From Vibrio mexicanus (GTDB lineage: Bacteria; Pseudomonadota; Gammaproteobacteria; Enterobacterales; Vibrionaceae), in assembly GCF_001012815.1 (NCBI RefSeq), contig NZ_JYJP01000055.1, positions 1 through 64,000 of the forward strand: DNA of 64,000 bases, given 5' to 3'. A program made the translations under genes and the position numbers. Within the stretch, counting starts at the first letter, position 1; each line of letters opens with the position of its first letter. Under the pieces are notes generated by a model that had not been told where the DNA came from, ran no database searches, and was given only the letters and a program-made list of their open reading frames with translations. Shown piece by piece: positions 1 to 12,831 of this stretch.

Positions 1-2
1 AT

Positions 3-33
3 AAAAAAGGGCTAGCTGTTAGCTAACCCTTTT
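3..33 (-). terminator. Rho-independent terminator of lipA
   Basis: An inverted repeat (AAAAGGG with CCCTTTT as outer arms, TAGCT/AGCTA as inner arms, GTT loop) sits 20 bases past the lipA stop. On the minus strand it ends in a run of six T. It closes the lipB-lipA transcript. Confidence 0.85.
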
Positions 34-52
34 CATCAGAAAAGTGTGAATG

Positions 53-1018
53 TTACTTCACTTCTTTACCTTGCGCCTGCATGTCGGCATGGTAAGACGA
101 GCGAACAAACGGACCACACGCTGCATGAGTAAAGCCTAGCTCAAGAGCGATGTCTTTTAACTCATCAAACTCCGCTGGTGGCACATAGCGCTCAACGGGA
201 AGGTGATGGCGGCTCGGTGCTAGGTATTGGCCTAGAGTCAACATCGTTACGCCGTGAGCACGAAGATCTTTTAGTACTTCGATGATCTCTTCTTTTGTTT
301 CGCCTAAACCCATCATAAGACCAGATTTAGTTGGAACGTCTGGGTGCTGCTCTTTGAATTTTTGCAGAAGTTGTAGTGACCACTTGTAGTTCGCACCTGG
401 GCGAGCTTTACGATATAAGCGTGGTGCCGTTTCTAAGTTGTGGTTGAACACATCTGGTGGATTGTCTTTTAGTAAGTCCAGAGCGACATCCATCCGACCA
501 CGGAAGTCAGGAACCAGAGTTTCAATCTTGATGTTCGGGTTCAGCTCACGGATTTCGCGGTTACAGTCCGCGAAATGCTGGGCGCCACCGTCACGTAAGT
601 CATCGCGGTCTACAGAGGTAATAACCACATACTTCAGCTTCATATCAGAAATGGTTTTAGCCAGTTTCTTTGGCTCACCAACTTCAGGAGCAAGGGGACG
701 ACCATGGGCAACATCACAGAATGGGCAGCGACGAGTACAGATAGCACCTAAAATCATGAAGGTCGCTGTACCGTGGTTAAAACACTCGGCTAAGTTTGGA
801 CAAGAAGCTTCTTCACAGACTGAGTGAAGGTCGTTCTTACGCATTGCAGATTTGATGTCTTGAATACGCTTACTGTCAGCAGGTAGCTTTATCTTCATCC
901 ATTCCGGTTTGCGAAGAACTTCTTTCTGCTCCGTTGGCATGTTTTTAACTGGAATCAATGCCATTTTATCGGCGTCGCGGTACTTAACGCCTTTTTCCAT
1001 TTGGATAGGTTTGCTCAT
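53..1018 (-). CDS. lipA: Lipoyl synthase LipA
   Basis: Radical-SAM enzyme that inserts two sulfur atoms into the octanoyl chain carried by lipoyl domains of 2-oxoacid dehydrogenases and the glycine cleavage system. The 321-residue protein shows both iron-sulfur cluster motifs: an auxiliary set Cys68, Cys73, Cys79 and the radical-SAM CxxxCxxC at Cys94, Cys98, Cys101. The C-terminal RSSYHA segment holds the conserved serine that ligates the auxiliary cluster. Its ATG overlaps the end of lipB by four bases, so the two steps of lipoate biosynthesis are translationally coupled. Length and motifs are typical, and identification is firm. Confidence 0.98.
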   Translation of the reverse strand: MSKPIQMEKGVKYRDADKMALIPVKNMPTEQKEVLRKPEWMKIKLPADSKRIQDIKSAMRKNDLHSVCEEASCPNLAECFNHGTATFMILGAICTRRCPFCDVAHGRPLAPEVGEPKKLAKTISDMKLKYVVITSVDRDDLRDGGAQHFADCNREIRELNPNIKIETLVPDFRGRMDVALDLLKDNPPDVFNHNLETAPRLYRKARPGANYKWSLQLLQKFKEQHPDVPTKSGLMMGLGETKEEIIEVLKDLRAHGVTMLTLGQYLAPSRHHLPVERYVPPAEFDELKDIALELGFTHAACGPFVRSSYHADMQAQGKEVK

Positions 1019-1680
1019 GCTTCTTCTTGCTTCTTAGTCATTGCTTCTGTGCTAAACGTCACTTGCTCATAGTTGAGTAGCTCCATTAGCTCTTCTACTA
1101 ATTGTTGTTCCACTGCTTCAATTTCGCTAGGGCCACCCACTTCGCTAACCTGAATCATCTCCATGCCTTGGTAACCACAAGGGTTAATCCGCAAGAATGG
1201 CGACAGATCCATGTTTACGTTGAGCGCGAGGCCATGGAATGAACAACCTTTTCGGATCCTCAAACCAAGCGAGCAGATCTTCTTATTATCGACATAAACG
1301 CCAGGGGCGTCGGGTTTCGCCGCCGACTCGATATTGTAGGCCTTTAAAGTGTTAATGACGAGGTTCTCTATATGAGTGACGAGATCTCGAACACCTAATT
1401 TTTTACGCCTTAAGTTAATCAGAAAGTAAACCACCAACTGGCCGGGGCCATGATAGGTGACTTGCCCACCGCGGTCGCTTTGAACCACTGGAATGTCGCC
1501 AGTGTCGATCAAGTGCTCTGCTTTACCTGCTTGGCCTTGAGTGAACACAGGGTTGTGTTCAACCAACCAGACCTCATCCGGGCTCTCTTCGGTGCGATTG
1601 TCTGTGAAGTCATGCATGGCTTGCCAGACAGGGTGATAGTCTTGTCGACCAAGTCGTTTAACGACAAGTTGATTTTGCAT
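1015..1680 (-). CDS. lipB: Octanoyltransferase LipB
   Basis: Transfers the octanoyl group from acyl carrier protein to lipoyl domains, the step before LipA. The RGGxxTYHGPGQ signature lies at about residues 70-81. The catalytic pair is visible as Lys134 ([11 protein letters not shown]) and Cys168 (NPCGYQGM). At 221 residues the length is normal. It directly precedes and overlaps lipA on the minus strand. A terminator at 1821-1844 separates the pair from ybeD, so lipB probably has its own promoter in the 200-base gap upstream. Confidence 0.97.
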   Translation of the reverse strand: MQNQLVVKRLGRQDYHPVWQAMHDFTDNRTEESPDEVWLVEHNPVFTQGQAGKAEHLIDTGDIPVVQSDRGGQVTYHGPGQLVVYFLINLRRKKLGVRDLVTHIENLVINTLKAYNIESAAKPDAPGVYVDNKKICSLGLRIRKGCSFHGLALNVNMDLSPFLRINPCGYQGMEMIQVSEVGGPSEIEAVEQQLVEELMELLNYEQVTFSTEAMTKKQEEA

Positions 1681-1820
1681 CCTTACTTCCGCAGTGGGTT
1701 AATAAACATTTTCAATTACAAAAGCCGATTATAAACACTATTGTGTCTTGGCACTACACATGGATAACAGCTTTTTAACCTATAAGTTGAGGGGCGTACT
1801 TTATCTTATTGATAAATAAA

Positions 1821-1844
1821 AAAAAGCGGCATGAGCCGCTTTTT
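1821..1844 (-). terminator. Rho-independent terminator of ybeD
   Basis: Perfect ten-pair stem AAAAAGCGGC/GCCGCTTTTT with a four-base loop, followed on the minus strand by more T. It lies about 40 bases after the ybeD stop and before lipB. Confidence 0.85.
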
Positions 1845-1885
1845 AAAATATTTTTTAAGCTATCAAAAAATATAGAATGTATGCG

Positions 1886-2164
1886 TTACAGAACCATACG
1901 AACGATATCAATTTCACCTAACTCTTTGTATAGAGTCTCTACTTGCTCAATAGAAGTCGCAGTGATGTTGATTGATACCGAGTGGTAGTTGCCTTTCGCA
2001 CTCGGTTTAACCGTTGGGCTGTAATCTCCTGGAGCATGGCGCTGAATCACTTCCAAAACCAGTTCTGGCAGTTCAGGCTTTGCGTGACCCATTACTTTGT
2101 AGGTAAACGAGCAAGGGAACTCAAGTAAGTCTTTGAGTTTTGCATCTGAGTTGATGGTCAACAT
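1886..2164 (-). CDS. ybeD: DUF493 family protein YbeD
   Basis: A 92-residue protein of the DUF493/YbeD family, always found beside lipB and dacA in this class of bacteria. It has the alternating beta-alpha pattern of a small ferredoxin-like fold that resembles ACT-type regulatory domains. No catalytic residues are visible. Its molecular function is not established; the conserved position between cell-wall and lipoate genes is suggestive only. It is preceded and followed by terminators (2241-2263 and 1821-1844), so it is likely a single-gene transcript. Confidence 0.9.
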
Positions 2165-2240
2165 ATTGGATACTCCAAGTTTGAATTTCTTTTACGGAGG
2201 CGAATATTACTGACTATTGTGATGGATCTCAAGCGATCAA

Positions 2241-2263
2241 AAAAGCCGCACTAGGCGGCTTTT
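2241..2263 (-). terminator. Rho-independent terminator of dacA
   Basis: Stem AAAAGCCGC/GCGGCTTTT with a five-base loop, 20 bases beyond the dacA stop codon. On the minus strand the stem is followed by T residues. Confidence 0.8.
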
Positions 2264-2282
2264 GTCTTCTCAAAGTTCTTGT

Positions 2283-3452
2283 TTAAAACAAACCTTTAAA
2301 AAGCAGTACGATGTAATCCCATAGACGACTAAATAGGCCGCCTTGCTCAACATCTTCAAGCGCTAGAAGAGGGTACTGTGCAATGTCTTCGCCTTCCAGT
2401 TGATAGTATAGCTTACCAACAACATCACCTTTCATAATTGGCGCTTCAAGTTCTTTCTCAAGAACAAAACTTGCGCTTAGCTTCTGTGCTTGACCGCGCG
2501 GTAGGGTGACGTAGGTATCTTGATCAAGACCAAGCGTGACTTTGTCTTTGTTACCCATCCAAACCGTTTCTTCAACGAAGGTTTCGCCCGCTTTATGTGG
2601 TGCAACGGTTTCAAAGAAGCGGAAGCCGTAGCTAAGTAGCTTTTTGCTTTCAGATTTACGTGAGTTCGCATCTTTAGCTCCCATGACAACCGCAACTAAG
2701 CGCATTTTACCTTCAGTCGCTGAGCTAACCAGGCTGTAGCCTGCATTACTCGTGTGGCCAGTTTTTATGCCATCAACATTCATGCTCTTATCCCACAGTA
2801 GACCGTTACGGTTGTACTGGGTGATGCCGTTATAAGTGTATTTCTTCTCTGAATAGATACGGTACTCTTCTGGTACATCGCGAATCAGCGCCGCGCCCAG
2901 TAGCGCCATGTCATATGGCGTAGAGTAAAGCTGGTCGTCGTCTAAACCATGCACGTTGGCAAAGTGTGTGTTGGTCATACCAATTGAACTCGCCCATGCG
3001 TTCATTAGATCGACAAACGCATCTTCAGAACCTGCAATATGTTCAGCCATGGCGACACAAGCATCGTTACCAGATTGGATGATGATGCCTTTGTTTAAGT
3101 CGGCAACTTTCACTGTCGTGCCCACTTCGATAAACATTTTCGACGAATCTGGGAAATTCTTAGCCCAAGCGTTTTTACTGATTGTTACATCATCGTCAAG
3201 GGAAATATTGCCACGCTCAATTTCTTGACCCACGACATAACTTGTCATCATCTTAGTTAAGCTTGCAGGCGATAATTTAGTGTTCATCTCTTTTTCGGCA
3301 AGCACTTTTCCGGAGTGGAAGTCGAGAAGAACATAACCTTTAGCGGCTATTTGTGGTGCGTCAGGGACGACAATAGGTGAAGCATTGGCCAGTGTTGCAG
3401 TAAGGGCAACGGTAGAAGCCATGAAAGATTTGAATAGCGTTGTTTTTTTCAT
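2283..3452 (-). CDS. dacA: D-alanyl-D-alanine carboxypeptidase, penicillin-binding protein 5 type
   Basis: Periplasmic carboxypeptidase that removes the terminal D-alanine from peptidoglycan pentapeptides. The 389-residue precursor has an N-terminal signal peptide (about residues 1-24, ending ANA). The three penicillin-binding motifs are present: SLTK at 64-67, SGN at 127-129 and KTG at 230-232. The C-terminal end (about 370-389) is an amphipathic, hydrophobic tail that normally anchors the enzyme to the outer face of the inner membrane. It follows rlpA on the same strand after a gap of 90 bases. Confidence 0.97.
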   Translation of the reverse strand: MKKTTLFKSFMASTVALTATLANASPIVVPDAPQIAAKGYVLLDFHSGKVLAEKEMNTKLSPASLTKMMTSYVVGQEIERGNISLDDDVTISKNAWAKNFPDSSKMFIEVGTTVKVADLNKGIIIQSGNDACVAMAEHIAGSEDAFVDLMNAWASSIGMTNTHFANVHGLDDDQLYSTPYDMALLGAALIRDVPEEYRIYSEKKYTYNGITQYNRNGLLWDKSMNVDGIKTGHTSNAGYSLVSSATEGKMRLVAVVMGAKDANSRKSESKKLLSYGFRFFETVAPHKAGETFVEETVWMGNKDKVTLGLDQDTYVTLPRGQAQKLSASFVLEKELEAPIMKGDVVGKLYYQLEGEDIAQYPLLALEDVEQGGLFSRLWDYIVLLFKGLF

Positions 3453-3542
3453 GATGAATACAAATTATGTGTTAACAGTCCATATCTTAACAGAACTCGT
3501 GTTCTAGTACAGGCCAGCATAAACCGAGAATCTGGGGAAGTC

Positions 3543-4328
3543 CTAATGTGTAACTGTTTGTTTTCTTATAAATGCTGTTGAATGTCCCAGCAGCTTAACT
3601 TTGTCGAGGGTGTCTTGCGTCAGCTTATAGTCAGTAAACGGCCCAAGCATTACCTGATGAATGGATTCGCTACTATTGATAAAGCTCTCGACTGAAAGGT
3701 TCTGACTCAGATCTTCGGCTAAAGTTCGCACCCGATCTTCATGTTGCGAGCTAGCAACCTGAATCACATAGCTTGGAAAACTGTTTTTTTTGTTCTCACC
3801 TGTCGGTCTTTCGACGGTAATCACTTCAATTTCAACATTTGCCGTGCCTGTTTTGACCACATCGAGTTTATAGGCTGCCGCGTAGCTTAAGTCGATAATG
3901 CGCCCTTCATGAAACGGGCCGCGGTCATTGACACGAACAACGGTCGTTTTACCGTTATCTTTGTTGGTCACTTTGACATAACTTGGAATCGGCAGAGTTT
4001 TATGTGCTGCCGTCATCGAGTACATATCGTAGATTTCACCATTTGACGTTAAGTGCCCGTGGAATTTTTTTCCATACCACGAAGCTTTGCCTGATTGGGT
4101 GAAACCTTTGGCATCACGAATAATCGTGTAGTGCTCACCGCGAAGTGTGTAGTTGCTGTTACCCCCTAAGCTGTAGGGCTCATATTGTGGGATAGCATCT
4201 TCAATGTGCTCGACGGAAATTGGCTCGCTTGGCGCGGTATCATCGCTAAGCGAGTAGCGGCTGTCGCTTGATGAACAGCCAGCAAGAACGAGTAGTGATG
4301 CAATAAGTAGGAGAAAGTGGCGCGTCAT
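3543..4328 (-). CDS. rlpA: Septal ring lytic transglycosylase / lipoprotein RlpA
   Basis: Lipoprotein that acts on stem-peptide-poor peptidoglycan during septation in related bacteria. Residues 1-17 form a lipoprotein signal ending in the lipobox LVLAGC, with the acylated Cys near residue 18. A double-psi beta-barrel follows (GKASWYGKKFHG ... VRVNDRGPFHEGRIIDLS), and its conserved Asp/His residues are present. A SPOR domain that binds denuded glycan occupies about residues 180-257. The gene starts two bases after the rodA stop, so it belongs to the mrdA-rodA-rlpA elongation operon. Confidence 0.95.
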   Translation of the reverse strand: MTRHFLLLIASLLVLAGCSSSDSRYSLSDDTAPSEPISVEHIEDAIPQYEPYSLGGNSNYTLRGEHYTIIRDAKGFTQSGKASWYGKKFHGHLTSNGEIYDMYSMTAAHKTLPIPSYVKVTNKDNGKTTVVRVNDRGPFHEGRIIDLSYAAAYKLDVVKTGTANVEIEVITVERPTGENKKNSFPSYVIQVASSQHEDRVRTLAEDLSQNLSVESFINSSESIHQVMLGPFTDYKLTQDTLDKVKLLGHSTAFIRKQTVTH

Positions 4329-4330
4329 GT

Positions 4331-5452
4331 TTATGTTGCCTTAGAGAATGCTTTTCTGTGTGTGTGGATAGACATCAAAATACCAAAACCGGCCATTAAG
4401 GTGACCATGGAGGTACCACCGTAACTGATCAATGGCAGAGGAACGCCAACAACGGGTAAAATACCGCTCACCATACCGATATTTACAAAGACATAAACAA
4501 AGAAGCTTAAGACCACGCTGCCCGCCATCATGCGGCCAAACGCAGTTTGAGCGTTACTCGCCAACAGTAGACCACGGCCAATGATAAAGATGTACAGAGC
4601 AAGCAGCAGCAGAATACCTAGCATTCCCCACTCTTCAGCGATGACTGCAAAGATGAAGTCGGTGTGACGTTCTGGTAGGAATTCTAATTGAGACTGGGTG
4701 CCTTGCAGCCAGCCTTTACCGCTGATACCGCCAGAACCAATCGCAATCTTACTCTGAATAATGTGATAGCCTGCACCCAGCGGATCAGACTCTGGATTGA
4801 ATAGCGTTCGAACCCGCACCTTTTGATATTCGCGCATCAAGAAGAACCACAGCACAGGAATGAAAGCACCGGCGGCTAATGCCGCGGCAAATATGATTTT
4901 CCAGCTAATTCCGGCTAAGAAAATGACGAAGATACCTGACGCTGCGATTAGGATTGACGTTCCTAAATCAGGCTGTTTTGCAATGAGTATGGTCGGCACC
5001 ATAACCATGACGAGCGCCATGACGATGGTTTGAAAAGAGGGCGGTAATGCTCGACGGCCAATGAATCTTGCGACCATCAAAGGAACGGCAAGTTTCAATA
5101 ACTCGGAGGGCTGGAATCGAATGAAACCAAGGTTAAGCCAACGCTGGGCGCCTTTTGATGCTTCACCAAAGAAAAGCACTCCGAATAGAAGAACTATGCC
5201 AGCAAAGTACATTAATGGCGCTAAGGAGTCGTAGGTTCTCGGCGGTATTTGGGCCAGAAAAACCATAACACCCACAGCCAACACCATGCGCATCGCTTGA
5301 CGTTCCATCATGGCCATGTCTTGACCACTGGCGCTGTACATCACAACAAGGCCGAACCCCATTAGTACCAATAAACCGAGTAATAAAGGGAGATCGATAT
5401 GAAAGCGTTCAAACATCGAACGGTTTCTGCCTGTCGAAGGATCAAATTCCAT
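4331..5452 (-). CDS. rodA: Rod-shape SEDS glycosyltransferase RodA
   Basis: SEDS-family peptidoglycan polymerase of the elongasome, working with the PBP2 encoded just upstream. The 373-residue chain is almost entirely hydrophobic, with about ten membrane helices. It ends with the family block [20 protein letters not shown]. The start codon overlaps the mrdA stop by one base, which fits the tight coupling known for this pair. Its N-terminus ([17 protein letters not shown]) is typical for RodA rather than FtsW. Confidence 0.96.
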   Translation of the reverse strand: MEFDPSTGRNRSMFERFHIDLPLLLGLLVLMGFGLVVMYSASGQDMAMMERQAMRMVLAVGVMVFLAQIPPRTYDSLAPLMYFAGIVLLFGVLFFGEASKGAQRWLNLGFIRFQPSELLKLAVPLMVARFIGRRALPPSFQTIVMALVMVMVPTILIAKQPDLGTSILIAASGIFVIFLAGISWKIIFAAALAAGAFIPVLWFFLMREYQKVRVRTLFNPESDPLGAGYHIIQSKIAIGSGGISGKGWLQGTQSQLEFLPERHTDFIFAVIAEEWGMLGILLLLALYIFIIGRGLLLASNAQTAFGRMMAGSVVLSFFVYVFVNIGMVSGILPVVGVPLPLISYGGTSMVTLMAGFGILMSIHTHRKAFSKAT

Positions 5453-7344
5453 TATTGCTCAGCCTCTTCTGGGTTTCCTAGAATCGCTCGGTCAAACAGT
5501 TGACGAACGACTGGTGCACCGTGACTTGAACCACCACCGGCGTTTTCTAATACGATAGTGACGATAACTTCTGGATCATCTAGTGGTGCAAATCCGGTAA
5601 ATAGAGCATGGTCACGTAAGTGTTCAGCAAGTTCCTCAGCCTTATACTCTTCATCTTCAGCCAGCCCGAAAACTTGGGCAGTACCTGACTTACCCGCGCT
5701 CTCGTAGCCTAAGTTTCTAAACGCTCGTCGCGCTGTACCTTTTTGGCCATGGTTAACTAAGCGCATGCCTTCGATAGCCATATCCCAGTAGCGTTCTTCA
5801 ACACCCTCGATAGGTGGATGAGTGTAGGTATCGATGTCTTCAAGCTCATGCTTTTCAAACTTTTCGCCGTTGACGATCGTTGCTCGAAGCAAGTGTGGCG
5901 CAATGCGTGTACCACGATTCACAACAACAGATGTGGCTTTGGCAATCTGCATTGGTGTGGCTGTCCAATAGCCTTGGCCAATACCAACAGGAATGGTGTC
6001 CCCTTGATACCAAGGTGTTTTATGGCGAGCCATTTTCCATTCTCGAGTTGGCATATTGGCTTTACTTTCCTCAAAGATATCCAAGCCAGTGTAATCGCCA
6101 AAACCAAACATCATCATCCATTGTGATATACGATCGATGCCCATGTCGTAGGCGATTTGGTAGAAGAAGGTGTCGACCGACTCTTCTATCGATTTAATGA
6201 TGTCCACCCGGCCATGCCCCCAAGCCAACCAGTCACGGAATGGACGAGTATTTGAATTAGGGATGCGCCAATAGCCAGGGTCATTTCGAGTTGTCTTCGG
6301 GGTTATCACGCCTTCTTGTAGAGCGGCAACCGCAATAAAGGGTTTCACCGTTGAAGCCGGTGGGTAAATACCTAAAGTTGCACGGTTCACCAGCGGGCGG
6401 TTCTTATCTTCTAGCAGTGCGCGATAAGCTTTGCCTGAAATACCATGTACAAAGGCATTAGGGTCATAGCTTGGACTCGATACCATTGCTAAGACGCCGT
6501 TGTCCTCAGGGTCAAGAATGACTGCGCTACCCCTGCGGCTATCCATTAGTTTATGGACGTCCAACTGAAGGTCGATATCTAAATTGAGTACAATGTCTCT
6601 ACCTGGAATCGGTGGAACGTATTTAAGTGTGCGGATAACGCGGCCACGACTGTTAACTTCGACTTCTTGATAGCCCGCGGTGCCGTGGAGCAAATCTTCA
6701 TAGAATCTTTCTATACCAAGTTTCCCTATATCGCGGGTTGCTTGGTAATTGGCGACTTTTTCTTCGCGTGTAAGGCGTTCAATATCGCGATCATTGATGC
6801 GAGATACGTAACCAATGACGTGTGTAAGCACTTCACCATACGGATAGTAACGTTTTAGGTTAGCGCTGACGGAAACCCCAGGGAAGTTATGTTGATTAAC
6901 TGCAAACGAGGCGACTTGCTCTTCATTGAGCTGCGTGAGTATTGGAACTGACTTAAAGCGGCGAGTATGACGACGTTCTCTATGGAATCGCTCTACCTGT
7001 TCTGGCGTGATTTCAAGGAACGCTTGCAGTCTTGAAATGGTGTCATCCATATCCCTGATTTTTTCAGGTATTAGCTCAAGGTTAAATACAGGGCGGTTCT
7101 CAGCAAGCAACACACCGTTTCGGTCGTAGATTAAGCCTCGATTGGGGGCGATTGGAACGACTTTGATTCGGTTATCGTTAGAGCGAGTTTTGTAGTCTTG
7201 ATATTGATTGACTTGAATGTGGTAGAGGTTACTCAGCAACGCACCCACTAAAATGATGATACCGACAAACGCGACAAGGGCTCGATTGCGAAACAACCGA
7301 GCCTCTTCATGGTAATCACGTATTTGGCTACGCTTACGCAACAT
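5452..7344 (-). CDS. mrdA: Penicillin-binding protein 2 (peptidoglycan transpeptidase MrdA)
   Basis: Elongasome transpeptidase that cross-links peptidoglycan made by RodA. The 630-residue protein has one N-terminal membrane anchor (about 25-45), a non-penicillin-binding dimerisation domain, then the transpeptidase domain. The active-site serine is in STVK (331-334), followed by an SVD motif and KSGTAQ near the C-terminal end. The length is normal. In the repaired sequence of rlmH its stop lies at 7351, so the gap between rlmH and mrdA is only a few bases and they are co-transcribed. Confidence 0.96.
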   Translation of the reverse strand: MLRKRSQIRDYHEEARLFRNRALVAFVGIIILVGALLSNLYHIQVNQYQDYKTRSNDNRIKVVPIAPNRGLIYDRNGVLLAENRPVFNLELIPEKIRDMDDTISRLQAFLEITPEQVERFHRERRHTRRFKSVPILTQLNEEQVASFAVNQHNFPGVSVSANLKRYYPYGEVLTHVIGYVSRINDRDIERLTREEKVANYQATRDIGKLGIERFYEDLLHGTAGYQEVEVNSRGRVIRTLKYVPPIPGRDIVLNLDIDLQLDVHKLMDSRRGSAVILDPEDNGVLAMVSSPSYDPNAFVHGISGKAYRALLEDKNRPLVNRATLGIYPPASTVKPFIAVAALQEGVITPKTTRNDPGYWRIPNSNTRPFRDWLAWGHGRVDIIKSIEESVDTFFYQIAYDMGIDRISQWMMMFGFGDYTGLDIFEESKANMPTREWKMARHKTPWYQGDTIPVGIGQGYWTATPMQIAKATSVVVNRGTRIAPHLLRATIVNGEKFEKHELEDIDTYTHPPIEGVEERYWDMAIEGMRLVNHGQKGTARRAFRNLGYESAGKSGTAQVFGLAEDEEYKAEELAEHLRDHALFTGFAPLDDPEVIVTIVLENAGGGSSHGAPVVRQLFDRAILGNPEEAEQ

Positions 7345-7350
7345 CTATGA

Positions 7351-7820
7351 TTATTCCCGATGGTATGGGTGATTAGCGGTAATGCTCCAAGCGCGATAAA
7401 GCTTTCTGCCATAATCACGCGAACCATAGGGTGAGGAAGAGTTAGCGGAGATAGAGACCAACTTTGGTCTGCTGCTGCTTTACATGCAGGTGCCAATCCT
7501 TCTGGCCCACCGATGAGGATGGAGACATCACGAGCGTCGAGCTTCCAAGCTTCAAGTTGCCCAGCTAGCTGCTCGGTATCCCAGCGCTTGCCAGGGATAT
7601 CAAGAGTGACGATACGATTGCCTTTCGGCACGGCTGCAAGCATAGCTTCGCCTTCTTTTTGAAGGATGCGCGCAATGTCGGCATTCTTACCACGTTTGCC
7701 TGCTGGAATTTCGACGAGCTCAAGCGGCATATCATGTGGAAAGCGGCGTTTGTATTCTTTAAAGCCTTCTTCGACCCATTTTGGCATTTTGGTGCCAACG
7801 GCGATGAGTTGAATCTTCAC
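7351..7820 (-). CDS. rlmH: 23S rRNA pseudouridine-1915 N3-methyltransferase RlmH (frame broken near 7400)
   Basis: SPOUT methyltransferase that modifies pseudouridine 1915 of 23S rRNA in assembled 70S ribosomes. It starts with GTG ([10 protein letters not shown] follows), and the SAM-binding IGGPEGL knot region is present. After AES near 7400 the literal frame runs out of register and continues to 7248. Adding one base restores [16 protein letters not shown] and a stop at 7351, giving 156 residues, the family length. The C-terminal Tyr/Arg segment is needed for binding the ribosome, so a real loss there would be inactivating. A sequencing error is the simplest explanation. Confidence 0.93.
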
Positions 7821-7822
7821 AC

Positions 7823-8139
7823 TTAGCCCAAAGCTTCTCTAGTTGGTATAGCTCGCGATGCGCTTCTTGCATGACGTGAACCATGCTGGTTCCCATATCA
7901 AGGACTACCCATTCGCCTTCTGCTTCACCGTCTAAGCCAAGTGGTTCAAGGCCGGCTTTTTTCACTTCTGAAGCAACATGGTCTGCGATGGAAGCTACAT
8001 GGCGTTTGGATGTACCCGTACAAATGATCATGTAGTCTGTCACGCTAGACTTGCCTTGCACATCTAAAGTAACGATATCTTGCGCTTTCATGTCGTCAGC
8101 TTTATCGGCTAGAAAGTCTTTCAGTTGTTCACGTTGCAA
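7823..8139 (-). CDS. rsfS: Ribosomal silencing factor RsfS (stop codon lost by a one-base deletion)
   Basis: Binds ribosomal protein L14 and blocks joining of the subunits when nutrients run out. Conserved blocks [18 protein letters not shown] and [17 protein letters not shown] are present. The family ends directly after LEKLW plus one residue (105 residues). Here the literal frame reads on to 7759, overlapping rlmH by 62 bases. Inserting one T after the final Ala codon creates TAA at about 7823 and restores 105 residues. The rlmH GTG then lies only a few bases downstream. Confidence 0.92.
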
Positions 8140-8168
8140 AGTGGTTTCCTCTTTGTTTATTAATCAAT

Positions 8169-8193
8169 TAGGCATTGATAGATAGGCATTGAT
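8169..8193. repeat. Two copies of an 11-base word spaced 14 bases apart
   Basis: TAGGCATTGAT occurs at 8169-8179 and again at 8183-8193, giving an exact 14-base period in the 114-base gap between holA and rsfS. The gap holds no other evident gene. Confidence 0.7.
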
Positions 8194-8253
8194 GAATAGA
8201 CACGGCTGGCTAGACATTGGTAAGCCTACATTCGGGCGCAGTATATCACGCTT

Positions 8254-9279
8254 TTACTGGGCGACTGCGAAGTTTACCTGAGGCTGACATAGCTCTAAGC
8301 TTAACTGCTGCAATATTGGCCAAGGAGAGACCTCATATTGAGTTTTGCTGATCATCTCGGCTTTTGCCAGAAGAGTAATACAGCGCTGAAGCTTCTTGGG
8401 CTCTAGGCGGTTAAGAGCTGCTGAATACAACGGGCGCTTAGATTGCCAAATTCGGTATTGTTCGAACACTTTACCCATAGGTTGTGTTTGGGATAAATGC
8501 TTCATCTTAGTTAATTGCCAGATTTCCTTCTGAAGCGTTCGAATCAATATGATCGCCTCAGTGCCTTCTGCGTTTAACTGCCTTAAAATTCTTTGGCTGC
8601 GATTGGCCTTTCCTGCAAGTAGTGCGTCAATCCAATGGAAGGCTGTAAAGTGGTTGTGCCTACTTAAAGACTCCTCCAAGCGAACGAGATTGAGCTGACC
8701 GTCTGGATAGAGGAGTCGGAGTTTCTCTAGGCTCTGTGTCAAAGCAAACAGATTGCCTTCATGCCATTGAGCCAACATCTGAACGGCTTCTTGATCGGGC
8801 GACAATCCCATGTTCCTGCATCGAGATTGAACAAATTGTGGCAGTCGGTTTTGATCAGGTGAAATACAGCTAATCAGTGCGCCATTTTTAGATAGCGATT
8901 TAAACCATTTGCTGTTCTCTTGCGCTTTGGTGAGCTTGGAGCCGATGATAACCAGTAGTATGTCGTTATGCAGATACTCAGAGAGCGTGAGAAGCTCTTT
9001 AGCAATCGTTGCGTTAACGCCAGACTCTGGCAGTTCAAGTTCAACAATTTGCTTGGTTGAAAATAGACTCAGTGCTTGAAAACAGTCTAAAACCTGATTC
9101 CAATCTAAGCTTGCGTCAACACTAAAACGGTGCTTTTCATCGAAACCAAGAGTTTGAGCTTTTTGTTGCAGTGCAGATCTAGACTCTTGTACCAACAAAG
9201 GCTCATTGCCAATGACAAAATAAGCATTGAGTAAAGTCTTAGTTAAATGCTCTTGTAGGCGATCAGCAAATACTCTCAT
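8254..9279 (-). CDS. holA: DNA polymerase III subunit delta HolA
   Basis: Delta subunit of the clamp loader, the wrench that opens the beta sliding clamp during replication. The 341-residue protein has the HolA N-terminal pattern (LLVQESRSALQQKA) and an AAA+-like middle region without a Walker A motif, as expected for delta. A C-terminal helical collar domain follows. It starts five bases after lptE ends on the same strand, the usual lptE-holA pairing. No anomalies are seen. Confidence 0.94.
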   Translation of the reverse strand: MRVFADRLQEHLTKTLLNAYFVIGNEPLLVQESRSALQQKAQTLGFDEKHRFSVDASLDWNQVLDCFQALSLFSTKQIVELELPESGVNATIAKELLTLSEYLHNDILLVIIGSKLTKAQENSKWFKSLSKNGALISCISPDQNRLPQFVQSRCRNMGLSPDQEAVQMLAQWHEGNLFALTQSLEKLRLLYPDGQLNLVRLEESLSRHNHFTAFHWIDALLAGKANRSQRILRQLNAEGTEAIILIRTLQKEIWQLTKMKHLSQTQPMGKVFEQYRIWQSKRPLYSAALNRLEPKKLQRCITLLAKAEMISKTQYEVSPWPILQQLSLELCQPQVNFAVAQ

Positions 9280-9283
9280 TTAT

Positions 9284-9961
9284 TTACTGCTCTGATGTTA
9301 ACTCTGATGTGGTTTGCGCTTCTTGCTGTGCTTCGATGGCAGCCGCTTGAGGGTTAGCCGCCTCGGGCATTACACCCTCAATGGTTTTAATATCGTATTG
9401 CTCTTCTTGCCCAGCAGGGATGGTGTTATCTAGCTCTTGCAGAAGTAGCTCATTGGCTTCGATATCTGCTTTTAGGCGACCCATTTGACGCAAAATTTGC
9501 GTTGCAGCCAATTTGCGCATTTCATCTTCGATCATGTCGCGCTCAACAGATTTTGCCAATGCAGTTAATGGGTTATCGAGGTAGCTTCGAGTCACGCTGG
9601 TTGAAAAAGTACGTGAGCCTAACTCTGGAACCGTGACGCGGTAGCTTGCGCGGAAGGTAAGCTCAATTTCCGCTGCACGAGTATTCTGATAGAGGGAGAG
9701 AGTACGCTCACCAACACCTTCGCCAAGTAGATGCAAGTTTGGAACGTCTTCCGCTGGTGGGACGACTTCAATTTTACTCATGCGAAGCTGGGCACCCACC
9801 ATTCGTGTGAAAGTACTGTATTGGTCGTAACTAGAGAATGACATGGTGGCGAGTTCGTCTGGAACATCATAATCACCACGTAAATGGAAACCACAAGCGC
9901 TGAGAAGGCTAGAAAGTAGAACAATAAACAGGACTTTGATTGAAGGCGAAGTCAGGTGCAT
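9284..9961 (-). CDS. lptE: LPS-assembly lipoprotein LptE
   Basis: Outer-membrane lipoprotein that plugs the LptD barrel and helps place lipopolysaccharide in the outer leaflet. The signal peptide ends in a lipobox LLSAC, with Cys at about residue 23 followed by GFHLRG, the family start. The C-terminal third (about 175-225) is rich in Gln, Glu and Ala and looks disordered. That tail makes it longer than most homologues and is common in Vibrio. It lies between leuS and holA. Confidence 0.94.
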   Translation of the reverse strand: MHLTSPSIKVLFIVLLSSLLSACGFHLRGDYDVPDELATMSFSSYDQYSTFTRMVGAQLRMSKIEVVPPAEDVPNLHLLGEGVGERTLSLYQNTRAAEIELTFRASYRVTVPELGSRTFSTSVTRSYLDNPLTALAKSVERDMIEDEMRKLAATQILRQMGRLKADIEANELLLQELDNTIPAGQEEQYDIKTIEGVMPEAANPQAAAIEAQQEAQTTSELTSEQ

Positions 9962-10037
9962 GGAGGGTGACTCTTGTTGTTAGTAATATTTATTTTATTG
10001 CTCTCAATAGCTTATAGTGAAAGCGATAAAATAAATA

Positions 10038-10062
10038 AACAGGGTGGTGGACCACCCTGTTA
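10038..10062 (-). terminator. Hairpin terminator downstream of leuS
   Basis: Stem AACAGGGTGGT/ACCACCCTGTT (eleven pairs) with a GG loop and a T-rich minus-strand tail, 60 bases past the leuS stop. Confidence 0.7.
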
Positions 10063-10094
10063 AATTTTATTGTTGCTCAAAAACGCTAAGTTTC

Positions 10095-12769
<2,675 letters not shown>

Positions 12770-12831
12770 TCATAGAATACCTAAAGGTGGAGTCTACAAC
12801 AATAGCCAATCTGTCTCGGAGGGAAGTGCTT

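Noticed and set aside
438..827. A 129-residue frame on the plus strand inside lipA
   Set aside because: It lies wholly antisense to a conserved enzyme and has biased, low-complexity composition.
7759..7820. A 62-base overlap of rsfS and rlmH as programmed frameshifting or gene fusion
   Set aside because: A single missing T in the rsfS stop explains it and restores the usual 105-residue protein.
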